DNA from: Pseudohongiella sp. O18
GTDB taxonomy: Bacteria; Pseudomonadota; Gammaproteobacteria; Pseudomonadales; Pseudohongiellaceae
Reading direction: 5' to 3'
DNA length: 64,000 nucleotides
NCBI RefSeq assembly: GCF_021729085.1
Contig: NZ_JAJSAR010000002.1
Location: forward strand, 992,001 to 1,056,000
The position numbers and the translations under genes were made by a program. The notes below the pieces were generated by a model. It was not told where the DNA came from. It was given only the letters and a program-made list of their open reading frames with translations, and made no database searches. This document shows, one piece after another, positions 56,507 through 64,000 of this stretch; the stretch's first letter is position 1; every line of letters begins with the position of its first letter.

Positions 56507-58038
56507 GTCATCGTTCCAAGTGATAATTTTTTCTTAACCAAATTCAAAGCCATCGACCTATGATTCTTGTCGAGACCAATGTAGTACATCGAGGCAATAG
56601 ATAAGCACATGCTGCATATAAACAAAGCAATAACAAACAAAAAATCGCCAGGCCAAAAATACGACAAAGTCACTACCGGTAGTAATGTAGTTAATACAAT
56701 TCCAGCAACAGGAACCAGCACTGTTATTAAATACCTTCTCATACTCAGCCCCGTAATTCGCTCAACGATATATAACCTTACAACAAACATGAGGACATTA
56801 GCCGAGATTGCAACTAGAAATACTGAGTATGCTGGAGCTCCATATGTGAGAACGAGCCATGCTGTAAGAAAAAGACCAATTTGTATAGATCCAAGTGAAA
56901 CCTCATACAGTCTCATTTTTCCCGTTGCTCGCGCAGCGGTAGTTAAAGGCAAACTAAGAGACATAATGATCGATTCGATCAACGCCAGCTGCGTAAATAG
57001 AACTGCATGATCTGGGACCTCAGCCAACCAAATGCCCAAAATATAGTCCATCTCTACTATCATCGGTAAAGCGAACAACCAAAGCAAAAAGAATGTTATC
57101 TTTGAGCCGTTGCTCACCAAGGAAAACATATCCTGAATATTTCCCGCTGCATAACTCTTGACTATTGGGGGATACAACCCTGTATTAAAATTACTCGAGA
57201 ATAGATTTATCCTACTAGCGACATTTATGGCGATCGTCCTAGATGCGACTACTATAGGGTTGAAACTCTGATTTAGCAGTACCGTTACTGCATGAGTTCT
57301 AATTACAGAAGTAAATTGTCCGAACACTGTCCAGCTCGTAAAGCCCAATATCTCTTTTATGAGCTTACTGTCCCAGTGAAACTCCTTAATTTGGCATTCT
57401 TCGTACTTGTATAAGCAAATTAAGATATAAACGATAGCATTTGCGCAAGCCACGCATGCAAGTAGCAGCCCGTATAATGGCAGCTTGTCTCCTGGCAAAT
57501 ACTCAAGTAAAAAAACCACGCCTAGCTTTACGCACACATCAACTATAGATGTGTATGCATAAATCCTCATATCCTCGTGAGCAATTAATATTGCGATGAA
57601 TGGCGACGTAAAAATACTCGCAACAAACCCGATGATCGAATACTGATAGAGAGTCCTAACTTCATCTATTCTCTGTTGAGGTACTTCAAGTTGATTATTG
57701 ACAAACCATAACCCTGCTGTTTCTAACACAATGACAGCAACTATCGAGATCATGACGTACAGTAATATATTCGTAGTAAACGTTTTCTTCAGCGCATCCT
57801 TGTCTTTCTTCCCAAGCGCATACGAAAAAAATCGCTGGGTGGCAGATGCGAGTGATCCAGATAAAAATCCACTTAAAGCTATAAGTCCGGCAACTACGCT
57901 AAATAACCCATAGTTTTCGATTCCAAGAACATCTAGGACAACTCTTACAGTGTACAAACTGACAAAGAGTATAAGTAACTGCCTGAAATACAAAAGCAGC
58001 GTGTTCTTTGCTATCCGCTTGTTGCGACTAACGCTCAT
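56503..58038 (-). CDS. wzx: Oligosaccharide repeat-unit flippase (Wzx)
   Basis: A 511-residue inner-membrane protein with about twelve to fourteen helices. The N-terminus KRIAKNTLLLYFRQLLILFVSLYTVRVVLD is typical of the MATE/MOP-type flippases. It would carry undecaprenyl-linked repeat units across the membrane for the EpsG-like polymerase. It is the first gene downstream of the ops element, with about 140 nt of leader. The SDR gene overlaps its stop by 4 bp. Confidence 0.88.
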   Translation of the reverse strand: MSVSRNKRIAKNTLLLYFRQLLILFVSLYTVRVVLDVLGIENYGLFSVVAGLIALSGFLSGSLASATQRFFSYALGKKDKDALKKTFTTNILLYVMISIVAVIVLETAGLWFVNNQLEVPQQRIDEVRTLYQYSIIGFVASIFTSPFIAILIAHEDMRIYAYTSIVDVCVKLGVVFLLEYLPGDKLPLYGLLLACVACANAIVYILICLYKYEECQIKEFHWDSKLIKEILGFTSWTVFGQFTSVIRTHAVTVLLNQSFNPIVVASRTIAINVASRINLFSSNFNTGLYPPIVKSYAAGNIQDMFSLVSNGSKITFFLLWLFALPMIVEMDYILGIWLAEVPDHAVLFTQLALIESIIMSLSLPLTTAARATGKMRLYEVSLGSIQIGLFLTAWLVLTYGAPAYSVFLVAISANVLMFVVRLYIVERITGLSMRRYLITVLVPVAGIVLTTLLPVVTLSYFWPGDFLFVIALFICSMCLSIASMYYIGLDKNHRSMALNLVKKKLSLGTMT

Positions 58039-58176
58039 GGAAACTGGTCACTCATTAATATAGTTGTGTAATCGCAATAAACGTCAGAAACAAAATTCCG
58101 GGCAATCCGATTGTGAGAACCCCGATGGAGATAAGAATACGAACGATATTGTTAGAGCCAACTTCATAGATTTAGA

Positions 58177-58188
58177 TACGCTACCGCC
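58177..58188 (-). promoter_or_regulatory. ops element (RfaH recruitment site)
   Basis: The minus strand reads GGCGGTAGCGTA, the core ops sequence, preceded by the JUMPstart-like CAGGTAG. It lies between rfaH and wzx and points into wzx. RfaH binds this sequence in the non-template strand of paused RNA polymerase and keeps transcription and translation going through long polysaccharide operons. Confidence 0.88.
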
Positions 58189-58323
58189 CTACCTGTGCAA
58201 AAATGCGGCATCTCGCTGAGGCTTGTGTTGTTCAGAAACACTGCCAGTTCTGTTTATGCTTTTATGCTGCACTGTATCCGGTTTCAATTCGCAGCATCGT
58301 CGTGTGAACACTACTCATAACTA

Positions 58324-58809
58324 TTAAACGGCAAGCTGGGCTGGCGATAAGGTTAGGGAGTGTTCTCTGTGTAACAAACGCAATAAAATAACAACTCGAT
58401 CATCAGGGGTGACCGCTTTGACGATAGCGTTAATGTCGCAAAAGCAGCCTTCCGTGATTCGAACTATATCCCCTGCCTTATACAAGGGGAGTGGGTCATG
58501 AAGAAACTTGTACTTTTCGCGTAGAGATGCCATCAAGTCTTCTGGAACCGGTATTGGTGCGCCGTTAAGACTTAGCACTCGTGAAACTCCTCGGGTGCTA
58601 TTCAGGGCGCGCCAGTTGGTTCGATTTTCTTCTAATTCAATAAACAGATAACCGGGAAATACTGCTTCGCTGCATACTGTGTTTTGTCGACGAGCGATGC
58701 GATTGACCAAATGGGTTGGGTACCAAATGCAATAGTTTTGGTTCTCTAGATTCATCCGTGCCCGGAGCAATTGCCTTGGCTTACATTGCAGGATGTACCA
58801 TTTTTTCAT
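58324..58809 (-). CDS. rfaH: RfaH-type transcription antiterminator
   Basis: A 161-residue NusG paralogue. The NGN domain starts KKWYILQCKPRQLLRARMNL, and FPGYLFIELEEN is its conserved core. The C-terminal KOW domain includes YKAGDIVRITEGCF and residues VVILLRLLHRE. The length matches E. coli RfaH (162). It overlaps the MarR-type gene by 4 bp and is followed by an ops site leading into wzx. The operon thus appears to encode its own antiterminator just before the place where that protein acts. Confidence 0.9.
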   Translation of the reverse strand: MKKWYILQCKPRQLLRARMNLENQNYCIWYPTHLVNRIARRQNTVCSEAVFPGYLFIELEENRTNWRALNSTRGVSRVLSLNGAPIPVPEDLMASLREKYKFLHDPLPLYKAGDIVRITEGCFCDINAIVKAVTPDDRVVILLRLLHREHSLTLSPAQLAV

Positions 58810-59132
58810 CGAGTTGTCTCCAGATCCTTCTGGATTTCAGCAATCTCTGCTTTAAGCGCAGCGTACTCGGCCAATTTTCGTTTAAGAAATCGCTTTGTAA
58901 GCTTGGCCTTACTTTCCATGCCGGCGGGAGTCAGTACGTAGAGATAGCGTTTTTTGTTAGAACTCTTGCTAAAATTCTTTGCCTTTACTTGCCCCTTATC
59001 GATAAGGGCTTGCAGGCAATAGTTGATCTTTCCGAGGCTCACACCAACCTCCTCTGCCAACTGGCGCTGACTAAGGTCTGGATTAGCCTCCAATGCCTTG
59101 AAGATCTTGTAGCGAGCGTCGTCGGTTAACAT
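58806..59132 (-). CDS. MarR-type EPS-associated transcriptional regulator
   Basis: A 108-residue winged-helix protein. LSQRQLAEEVGVSLGKINYCLQALIDKG is the DNA-recognition helix region, followed by the wing (KRYLYVLTPAGM) and a C-terminal helix rich in lysine and glutamate. The family is found beside exopolysaccharide genes in many Proteobacteria. The ATG at 59132 gives the usual start MLTDDARYKIF. The open frame continues upstream but adds residues not seen in the family. It overlaps rfaH by 4 bp. Confidence 0.85.
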   Translation of the reverse strand: MLTDDARYKIFKALEANPDLSQRQLAEEVGVSLGKINYCLQALIDKGQVKAKNFSKSSNKKRYLYVLTPAGMESKAKLTKRFLKRKLAEYAALKAEIAEIQKDLETTR

Positions 59133-59228
59133 GCTATATGACCCATGTTCAATATATGAACATGCTAGACATGTCATTGATAGTTTGCAACACCTCTAAT
59201 TGAGCTAACCTAAAACAAGCCTAGAGCT

Positions 59229-61544
59229 TTACTCATCTTTTTCTGATTTATACTCATACTGATAGTACCCGTAGCCATATCCATAACCATAGTAGGCTGA
59301 GGCACTACGCTCGATGGCATTAAGTATACTTCCCTTGACCGGAACTCCCGCACTTTCCAGCTGCTGCAGCGCACGTTCAATTTCCTTAGGATTGTTTTCC
59401 CGGAACCGAGTAATCATCAATGTGGCACCTACCTGCTTGCCAACTACTGCGGCATCTGTTACCGCTAGGGCCGGAGGCGTATCGATGATTACAAGATCAT
59501 ACTCCTGACCAAGCGAGTCAAGAAATTCGCTGAAACGGCGTGTCATAAGCAGCTCAGAGGGATTGGGCGGTGCGGTTCCTCGGGCTATGTAATCCAATGT
59601 CTCCAACTCAGTACTTCTGATAACTTCATCTCGAGGTGTGTCGCCAACCAAGAAATCACTCAATCCGGACTCGCTATTTCCCTCAAATGAACGATGAATA
59701 TGTCCTTTGCGCATATCAGCATCTATAAGCAACACTCGCTGACCACCTTGTGCGCAAATGGCCGCCAGATTAGTAGAAATAAAACTCTTACCCACCGCTG
59801 GGCTTGGACCGGTCAACATCAGCCGGTTATTACTTGCTTCCAACATGGCAAAATGCAGACTTGTACGCAGGCTGCGCAATGCCTCGATCGCGAGATCACT
59901 CGGGTCCATTATGGCTAATACCCCTCCTTCGGAACGACCACGATGGCGCTTTGCCAGGGGCTTACTGACACGATCGCCGAGCTGCTTCCCTAACACCTTG
60001 CTGAAGCGACGGCGAGTTTTCTGCGCTGTAAATCGGTCGAACAGTCTTTGCTGCTTTTCGGACAGCGGAACAGTGGCGTATACCTGCAACCCCAGTGCCT
60101 GCAGCTCCTCCACGGAGGTTACTCCTCGGTGCAACATGTGGCGAACAAGTACCACCATCAGCCCCAGTGCTAAGCCAGCGATCAGAGCAATAGCAATTAT
60201 CAAATTGGTACGAGGAGAAATGGGATTGTTGCCTACCAGAGCATTATCTAGTATCCGCACATTGCCCACTGTGCCAGCGCGAGCGATTCGCAGTTCTTGG
60301 GTGGCATTGAGCATCTGCATGTAAATCTGCTGACTGACTTCCACATCCCTGTTCAAACGCAGTACCTGACGTTGTGTCTCTGGCAGCGTGTCCACCTGCT
60401 CTTCCAGGCGGTTGCGTTCTCCCACGAGCTGACGGCGTTTCTCTAGCAACGCCTGGTAGCTGGGATGACTGGGTGTAAAGCGTTGTGCCAGTTCCGACTC
60501 CTGAATCTGAAGGGTATTCAACTCGCTTTCAAGCTCAACCAGGCGTTCCAGCATGCTACGAGTTTCGAAGTCTAGATCCACGCTGTCCTGGGTGGCCCGG
60601 TAGTCGTTCAGACGACTTTCTGCCGAGTTCAGATTGTCCTGGATCAAAGGAGTCTGTTGCTCGAGAAACTCCAACCGGCTTTCAGCCTCGGCGGCTTGCC
60701 GGTTGATATTTTGCACCAGGTAAACATCGGCAATTGCATCCAGAGAACGCTGGATTTCTTGGGGATTCGGCCCGGTTAATGTCAGCTCCAGAATGCCGGT
60801 ATCACGGCCACGCTGGGCGACTTCAAAGCGGCCCTGCAGATAACGGATCATCTGCGTCTCGCTGCGTTTGATCAGGGTAAATTCGACATCAGCGGGTGCC
60901 GTGATGCGCTCCACAAGTAGCTCCACATACGGCTGGCCCTGTCGCAACCATTGGCCGACCTGTCCCGTACCCAGTACATCGCCATCAACATTACTAAGGG
61001 TGTAGCTGGTCGGGCCGGTGATCTTCAGTGTCAGAGGGCGCCCCTGCAGCGCCTGTTCGACCAGCAGCTCGCCCACATCGATGCTGTCACCAGCCCATGC
61101 GTGTGGGCTTCCCAGTGCCCAGCCGGGCCGTTCGGTCCCGCGACGTACCAGTGCTTCACCTATAACGGGAAAATAGTTAGGCTGAACCACCAGATCCAGA
61201 CCCGCCTGTTGTGCGGCTTGCCCCATGATCATGCGCGAGCGCAGTATTTCACTTTGAGTAGTAGATTGGGTGGTTTCCTGCCCCAAAAGTGCCATATCCA
61301 GCGCACCGAGATTGTTGGCACGTTGCTCAACCTGCAACAGGGCATCCGCACGGTATTCAGGCGTTGCCAGCCAGGCATAGGCCGCACCACAAAAAGTGGT
61401 CAGAACCGTGATAATAATGATCAGCCAACGGTTATCCAGACAGATTGCCAGCAAATAACCAAGATCGACCTCATCATCGGCGGGTCCGGACTGGCTGTTC
61501 CGGATGGAGCTGGCTGCACGGGATTGCTGAGCGGCTTCTGTCAT
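59229..61544 (-). CDS. wzc: Polysaccharide biosynthesis tyrosine autokinase (Wzc)
   Basis: A 771-residue inner-membrane co-polymerase. Helix 1 is about residues 35-58 and helix 2 about 445-470, with a periplasmic coiled-coil domain between them. The cytoplasmic BY-kinase has Walker A GPSPAVGKSF (about 575), Walker A' VLLIDADMRKG and Walker B LVIIDTPPA. The tail has a tyrosine cluster of alternating glycine and tyrosine followed by YYQYEY. Phosphorylation cycles of this tail with Wzb control chain length and export. It is followed by the regulator gene after 96 bp. Confidence 0.93.
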   Translation of the reverse strand: MTEAAQQSRAASSIRNSQSGPADDEVDLGYLLAICLDNRWLIIIITVLTTFCGAAYAWLATPEYRADALLQVEQRANNLGALDMALLGQETTQSTTQSEILRSRMIMGQAAQQAGLDLVVQPNYFPVIGEALVRRGTERPGWALGSPHAWAGDSIDVGELLVEQALQGRPLTLKITGPTSYTLSNVDGDVLGTGQVGQWLRQGQPYVELLVERITAPADVEFTLIKRSETQMIRYLQGRFEVAQRGRDTGILELTLTGPNPQEIQRSLDAIADVYLVQNINRQAAEAESRLEFLEQQTPLIQDNLNSAESRLNDYRATQDSVDLDFETRSMLERLVELESELNTLQIQESELAQRFTPSHPSYQALLEKRRQLVGERNRLEEQVDTLPETQRQVLRLNRDVEVSQQIYMQMLNATQELRIARAGTVGNVRILDNALVGNNPISPRTNLIIAIALIAGLALGLMVVLVRHMLHRGVTSVEELQALGLQVYATVPLSEKQQRLFDRFTAQKTRRRFSKVLGKQLGDRVSKPLAKRHRGRSEGGVLAIMDPSDLAIEALRSLRTSLHFAMLEASNNRLMLTGPSPAVGKSFISTNLAAICAQGGQRVLLIDADMRKGHIHRSFEGNSESGLSDFLVGDTPRDEVIRSTELETLDYIARGTAPPNPSELLMTRRFSEFLDSLGQEYDLVIIDTPPALAVTDAAVVGKQVGATLMITRFRENNPKEIERALQQLESAGVPVKGSILNAIERSASAYYGYGYGYGYYQYEYKSEKDE

Positions 61545-61587
61545 AACACCTGTTCTACTTCTGATGACTGATCGTGGGTAATGTTCG

Positions 61588-62046
61588 TTAGATCTTGGCA
61601 GCCCAAAGCTGGACGGCCTCTTCCATCAATTTATGTACGTGTTCAAACACATCCCGGCTCTTTTTGTAGGGATCGGGAATATCCTGACCATTGTTGGCTC
61701 TGGTCCCCGCCGCCCGTATCCAGTGCCCCAGCAGCAATGACTTGCCCATTGCTGACGGCGCAACCTGGCCAAGCATTCGGCGCTGATTCTGGCTCATCAC
61801 CAGGATCAGATCGGCCCACTGCGCATGTTCGGCGCTTAACTGACGCGCCTGATGTTCACTTACATCCAGACCGGCGGCTGTCGCTATTTCTGCCGCCGTA
61901 GCCTCAACGCCATGCCCAACCATGGCCCGCAGGCCCGCCGACTGAATCTGTTTGCCAGGCAGTGCCTGCTTAAGCAACGCCTCGGCTACCGGGCTGCGGC
62001 AGATATTGCCCTGGCAGACCACCAGTATGTTGCTATAAGGGCTCAT
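61588..62046 (-). CDS. wzb: Low-molecular-weight protein-tyrosine phosphatase (Wzb)
   Basis: A 152-residue cytoplasmic phosphatase that dephosphorylates Wzc. The P-loop CQGNICRSP has the catalytic C11 and R17 (C-X5-R), and the general acid is the aspartate of DIPDPYKKS. The start at 62046 lies 25 bp after the wza stop; wzc begins 43 bp after its own stop. All three form the standard export operon order. Confidence 0.94.
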   Translation of the reverse strand: MSPYSNILVVCQGNICRSPVAEALLKQALPGKQIQSAGLRAMVGHGVEATAAEIATAAGLDVSEHQARQLSAEHAQWADLILVMSQNQRRMLGQVAPSAMGKSLLLGHWIRAAGTRANNGQDIPDPYKKSRDVFEHVHKLMEEAVQLWAAKI

Positions 62047-62071
62047 GATGCGTTCCCTGCATCGATGTTCA

Positions 62072-63277
62072 TCACAATGTACCCACTCTGTCCGCAGTAA
62101 TCAGCGCGTTCAGACTGGGGATGATTTGACTGATTACGCGATTCCAGCGCGTCACTGGCGCGGTCGTCACATACACGATATCCGATGGTTCCAGCATAAA
62201 CTGCGCCCCGACAGCGAAGGAAACGGCGTTTTTGACATTCAGTTGATAGACAGTCGCCAGTTTGGGGTTCTCGGCCTCATTGGGGCGGATGACAAAAATA
62301 CCCTCCGCATTGGAGGTAACCTGATTAAGACCGCCACTGCGGGTCAGTGCCTCGGTCAGCGACATACTCATATTACCAACTGGTAACGTATTGACACGAT
62401 TGAGCTCACCCAGCACAAAGATCAGGCGTTGACCGACCACTGGCACATGCAGCACGTCACCATGCTGCAACAGCATATTCTGGCCGAGTCGGCCGTTGTT
62501 GAGCATCTCGTACAGGGACAGGCGGACTTCTTCACCATTGCGTGACAGCAATACATCATGCCAGTTGGCATTTTCTGCCAGGCCGCCAGCACGTGCGATG
62601 GCATCCAGCACGGTCATCGGCACATTTGTAATCGATAGTGGCCCTGGGTCTCCTACCTGCCCTGTGACATAAGCACGCTTGGAGTTGTAGTTGAGCACTC
62701 TGACTGCTACTTGCGGGGCGGTAATAAACTCGGCCAGTGGCGTGGCGATTGCCTCTCGAATCTCGTCTACAGTTTGGCCAGCGACCTGTACCTTGCCTAT
62801 ATACGGGTAATAAATGCTGCCATCGTTTTCAACGATGATGCCGGAAAACTCGGCGTTGTTATTGTTGGATCCACTGGGATTGGTCAGCTCGGGGTGGTCA
62901 TAAACGGTAATCTGTAGCACATCGCCGCTACCTACATGGTATTGATACTCTGCCAGCTCCTGTTGCAGGCGCGCCGGCATCGCGGCAGCAACCGCATTAT
63001 TGAGCATCTGCTGACGATTCTGATCGGCGATCAGATCGGAGGTAATGGCCACAACATCAACGGTGCGCTCAACAGCGGCGACATCTTCTTCGGTATCAGC
63101 CTGACCGATACCCCGCAGCCCGGGGAACCAGACACCCCGGTTGACTTCGAACCAGTTAGCCTGCGTTTCGGTACTGTATTGGTCGGGGTCGATGTTGCTA
63201 CCGGGAACCAGCACACAGCCAGTCAGGGCGGTCAGCATGACTAACAGCGAAGTAATACGGCATACGGTTCTAATCAT
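62072..63277 (-). CDS. wza: Outer-membrane polysaccharide export protein (Wza)
   Basis: A 401-residue lipoprotein forming the outer-membrane export channel. The lipobox is LTGC with the lipidated Cys21. A Poly_export domain contains YHVGSGDVLQITVYDHPEL, followed by SLBB-type repeats (AYVTGQVGDPGPL and IFVLGELNRVNTL). A C-terminal amphipathic helix (RWNRVISQIIPSLNALI) would form the outer-membrane barrel. It is the first gene of the minus-strand locus, so the main promoter should lie in 63278-63490. Confidence 0.93.
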   Translation of the reverse strand: MIRTVCRITSLLVMLTALTGCVLVPGSNIDPDQYSTETQANWFEVNRGVWFPGLRGIGQADTEEDVAAVERTVDVVAITSDLIADQNRQQMLNNAVAAAMPARLQQELAEYQYHVGSGDVLQITVYDHPELTNPSGSNNNNAEFSGIIVENDGSIYYPYIGKVQVAGQTVDEIREAIATPLAEFITAPQVAVRVLNYNSKRAYVTGQVGDPGPLSITNVPMTVLDAIARAGGLAENANWHDVLLSRNGEEVRLSLYEMLNNGRLGQNMLLQHGDVLHVPVVGQRLIFVLGELNRVNTLPVGNMSMSLTEALTRSGGLNQVTSNAEGIFVIRPNEAENPKLATVYQLNVKNAVSFAVGAQFMLEPSDIVYVTTAPVTRWNRVISQIIPSLNALITADRVGTL

Positions 63278-63400
63278 TCTGTGGCTCTAGCGTACTGATT
63301 TATTTTTAAAAGCTTTTTCCTGAAAAACCCCGGCATTGTAGCCCATTTTTTAAGCATATGCTGTAGTTTCTGGCTAGTCCATTTGGGTATGCTGGGGGAC

Positions 63401-63420
63401 TAAAAGGGGGACGAATTACG
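63401..63420. repeat. TAAAAGGGGGACGAATTACG motif
   Basis: This 20-bp sequence resembles the motifs at 7703-7720 and 19669-19688 (TAAA(A)GGGG..ACG). It lies in the divergent gap between wza and the transglycosylase gene. It may be another member of the same dispersed repeat family. No hairpin is obvious here. Confidence 0.35.
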
Positions 63421-63491
63421 TCTACAACAGGCGCGGCAACCAAAAGCGTTAAATTCCTGCACCGTCCTTTTCGAGTGTTACACTAAAGACC

Positions 63492-64000
63492 ATGAGATTC
63501 CTTATCTTGGTAACCGCACTCTGTCTGTCTGCCTGTGTCGCCACCAGACCCAGCAATGTGTCCAACGTCTGCGATATGTTTGAGGAGCGGCGTGACTGGT
63601 ATAAAGCCGCCGAGCGGACCGAACAACGTTGGGGTGTGCCTGTGCATGTAACGATGGCGTTCATCTATCAGGAGTCGTCGTTTCATGCCCGGGCACGCCC
63701 GCAGCGCACGCGTTTGCTGGGGTTTATCCCGTGGACTCGTCCCTCAACCGCGCGCGGTTATGCGCAGGCGCTGGATTCCACCTGGGCAGAATATCAGCGT
63801 GAGTCCGGCAACCGCTTTGCGCGCCGCAGCAATTTTGAGGACGCCGTGGATTTTATCGGCTGGTATAACCACTTTTCACCGCAACGCAGCGAGATCGCGC
63901 TGGATGACGCCCGCAATCTGTACCTGGCCTATCATGAGGGACACACAGGGTATAACCGCGGCACCTATTGGGATAAACGCTGGCTGCTGGGTACGGCCAA
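63492..64000 (+). CDS. Transglycosylase SLT-domain lipoprotein (partial, runs off the window)
   Basis: The first 169 codons are present. The lipobox LSAC gives a lipidated Cys15. The domain starts with WYKAAERTEQRWGVPVHVTM and has AFIYQESSFHARARP, where the glutamate is the lytic transglycosylase catalytic residue. TARGYAQALDSTWAEYQ and LAYHEGHTGYNRGTY match the SLT fold (G-Y-A-Q and the AYNxG region). It would cleave peptidoglycan glycan strands from the outer membrane. It is divergent from wza and continues beyond the right edge. Confidence 0.82.
   Translation, partial: MRFLILVTALCLSACVATRPSNVSNVCDMFEERRDWYKAAERTEQRWGVPVHVTMAFIYQESSFHARARPQRTRLLGFIPWTRPSTARGYAQALDSTWAEYQRESGNRFARRSNFEDAVDFIGWYNHFSPQRSEIALDDARNLYLAYHEGHTGYNRGTYWDKRWLLGTA

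Noticed and set aside
1-64000. CRISPR arrays, tRNA or rRNA genes, prophage or intact insertion sequences
   Set aside because: Reading both strands I saw no regularly spaced repeats, no cloverleaf with CCA-type ends, and no integrase, capsid or full transposase.

Overview
The window is a piece of a gammaproteobacterial chromosome. The order argG-motY-pyrC-rnt, together with metG, an rnfB-like gene and nth nearby, matches a neighbourhood I know from Pseudomonas and relatives. The organism is therefore probably in or near the Pseudomonadales/Cellvibrionales, but no rRNA gene is present to confirm this. I saw no tRNA, rRNA, CRISPR array, integrase or intact transposase.

Positions 1-27,000 are mostly core and envelope genes: L-serine dehydratase, dCTP deaminase, an HtrA-type protease, methionyl-tRNA synthetase, rubredoxin, a solitary RnfB-like ferredoxin, endonuclease III, argininosuccinate synthase, a zinc-receptor-like TonB-dependent receptor, MotY, dihydroorotase and RNase T. 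They are followed by UDP-glucose dehydrogenase, a CysC-CysQ fusion and a UDP-glucuronate epimerase, which supply nucleotide sugars and PAPS, and then by a Fur-box-controlled iron-uptake pair. Several intergenic gaps hold inverted-repeat elements. The gap upstream of sdaA holds two equal-sized 68-nt hairpins whose paired bases have changed together.

Positions 28,100-36,300 hold a first glycan cluster: putative glycosyltransferases, a PglK/MsbA-like ABC exporter, a GT-C-like membrane protein and a TupA-like ATP-grasp protein. A gap of about 1.1 kb follows, with the wreck of a GGDEF diguanylate cyclase gene.

Positions 37,300-63,300 form a Wzx/Wzy-type polysaccharide locus, visibly richer in A+T in its central part. 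Reading along the minus strand, it begins with wza, wzb and wzc (export, phosphatase, tyrosine autokinase). Next come an EPS-associated MarR-type regulator and an RfaH-type antiterminator, then an ops element. After ops come wzx, an SDR, a MenD-like thiamine-diphosphate enzyme, a pyruvyltransferase, glycosyltransferases, an EpsG-like polymerase, GDP-fucose genes (fcl, gmd), more transferases, and a tightly overlapped module (WecG-type transferase, CapA-like protein, hexapeptide acyltransferase, ATP-grasp enzyme) followed by a polysaccharide deacetylase. ManC and a second pyruvyltransferase lie on the plus strand at the end of the locus. Together the genes imply a cell-surface polysaccharide containing fucose, pyruvate ketals, acyl groups and probably an unusual residue. 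The window ends inside a lytic-transglycosylase-like lipoprotein gene.
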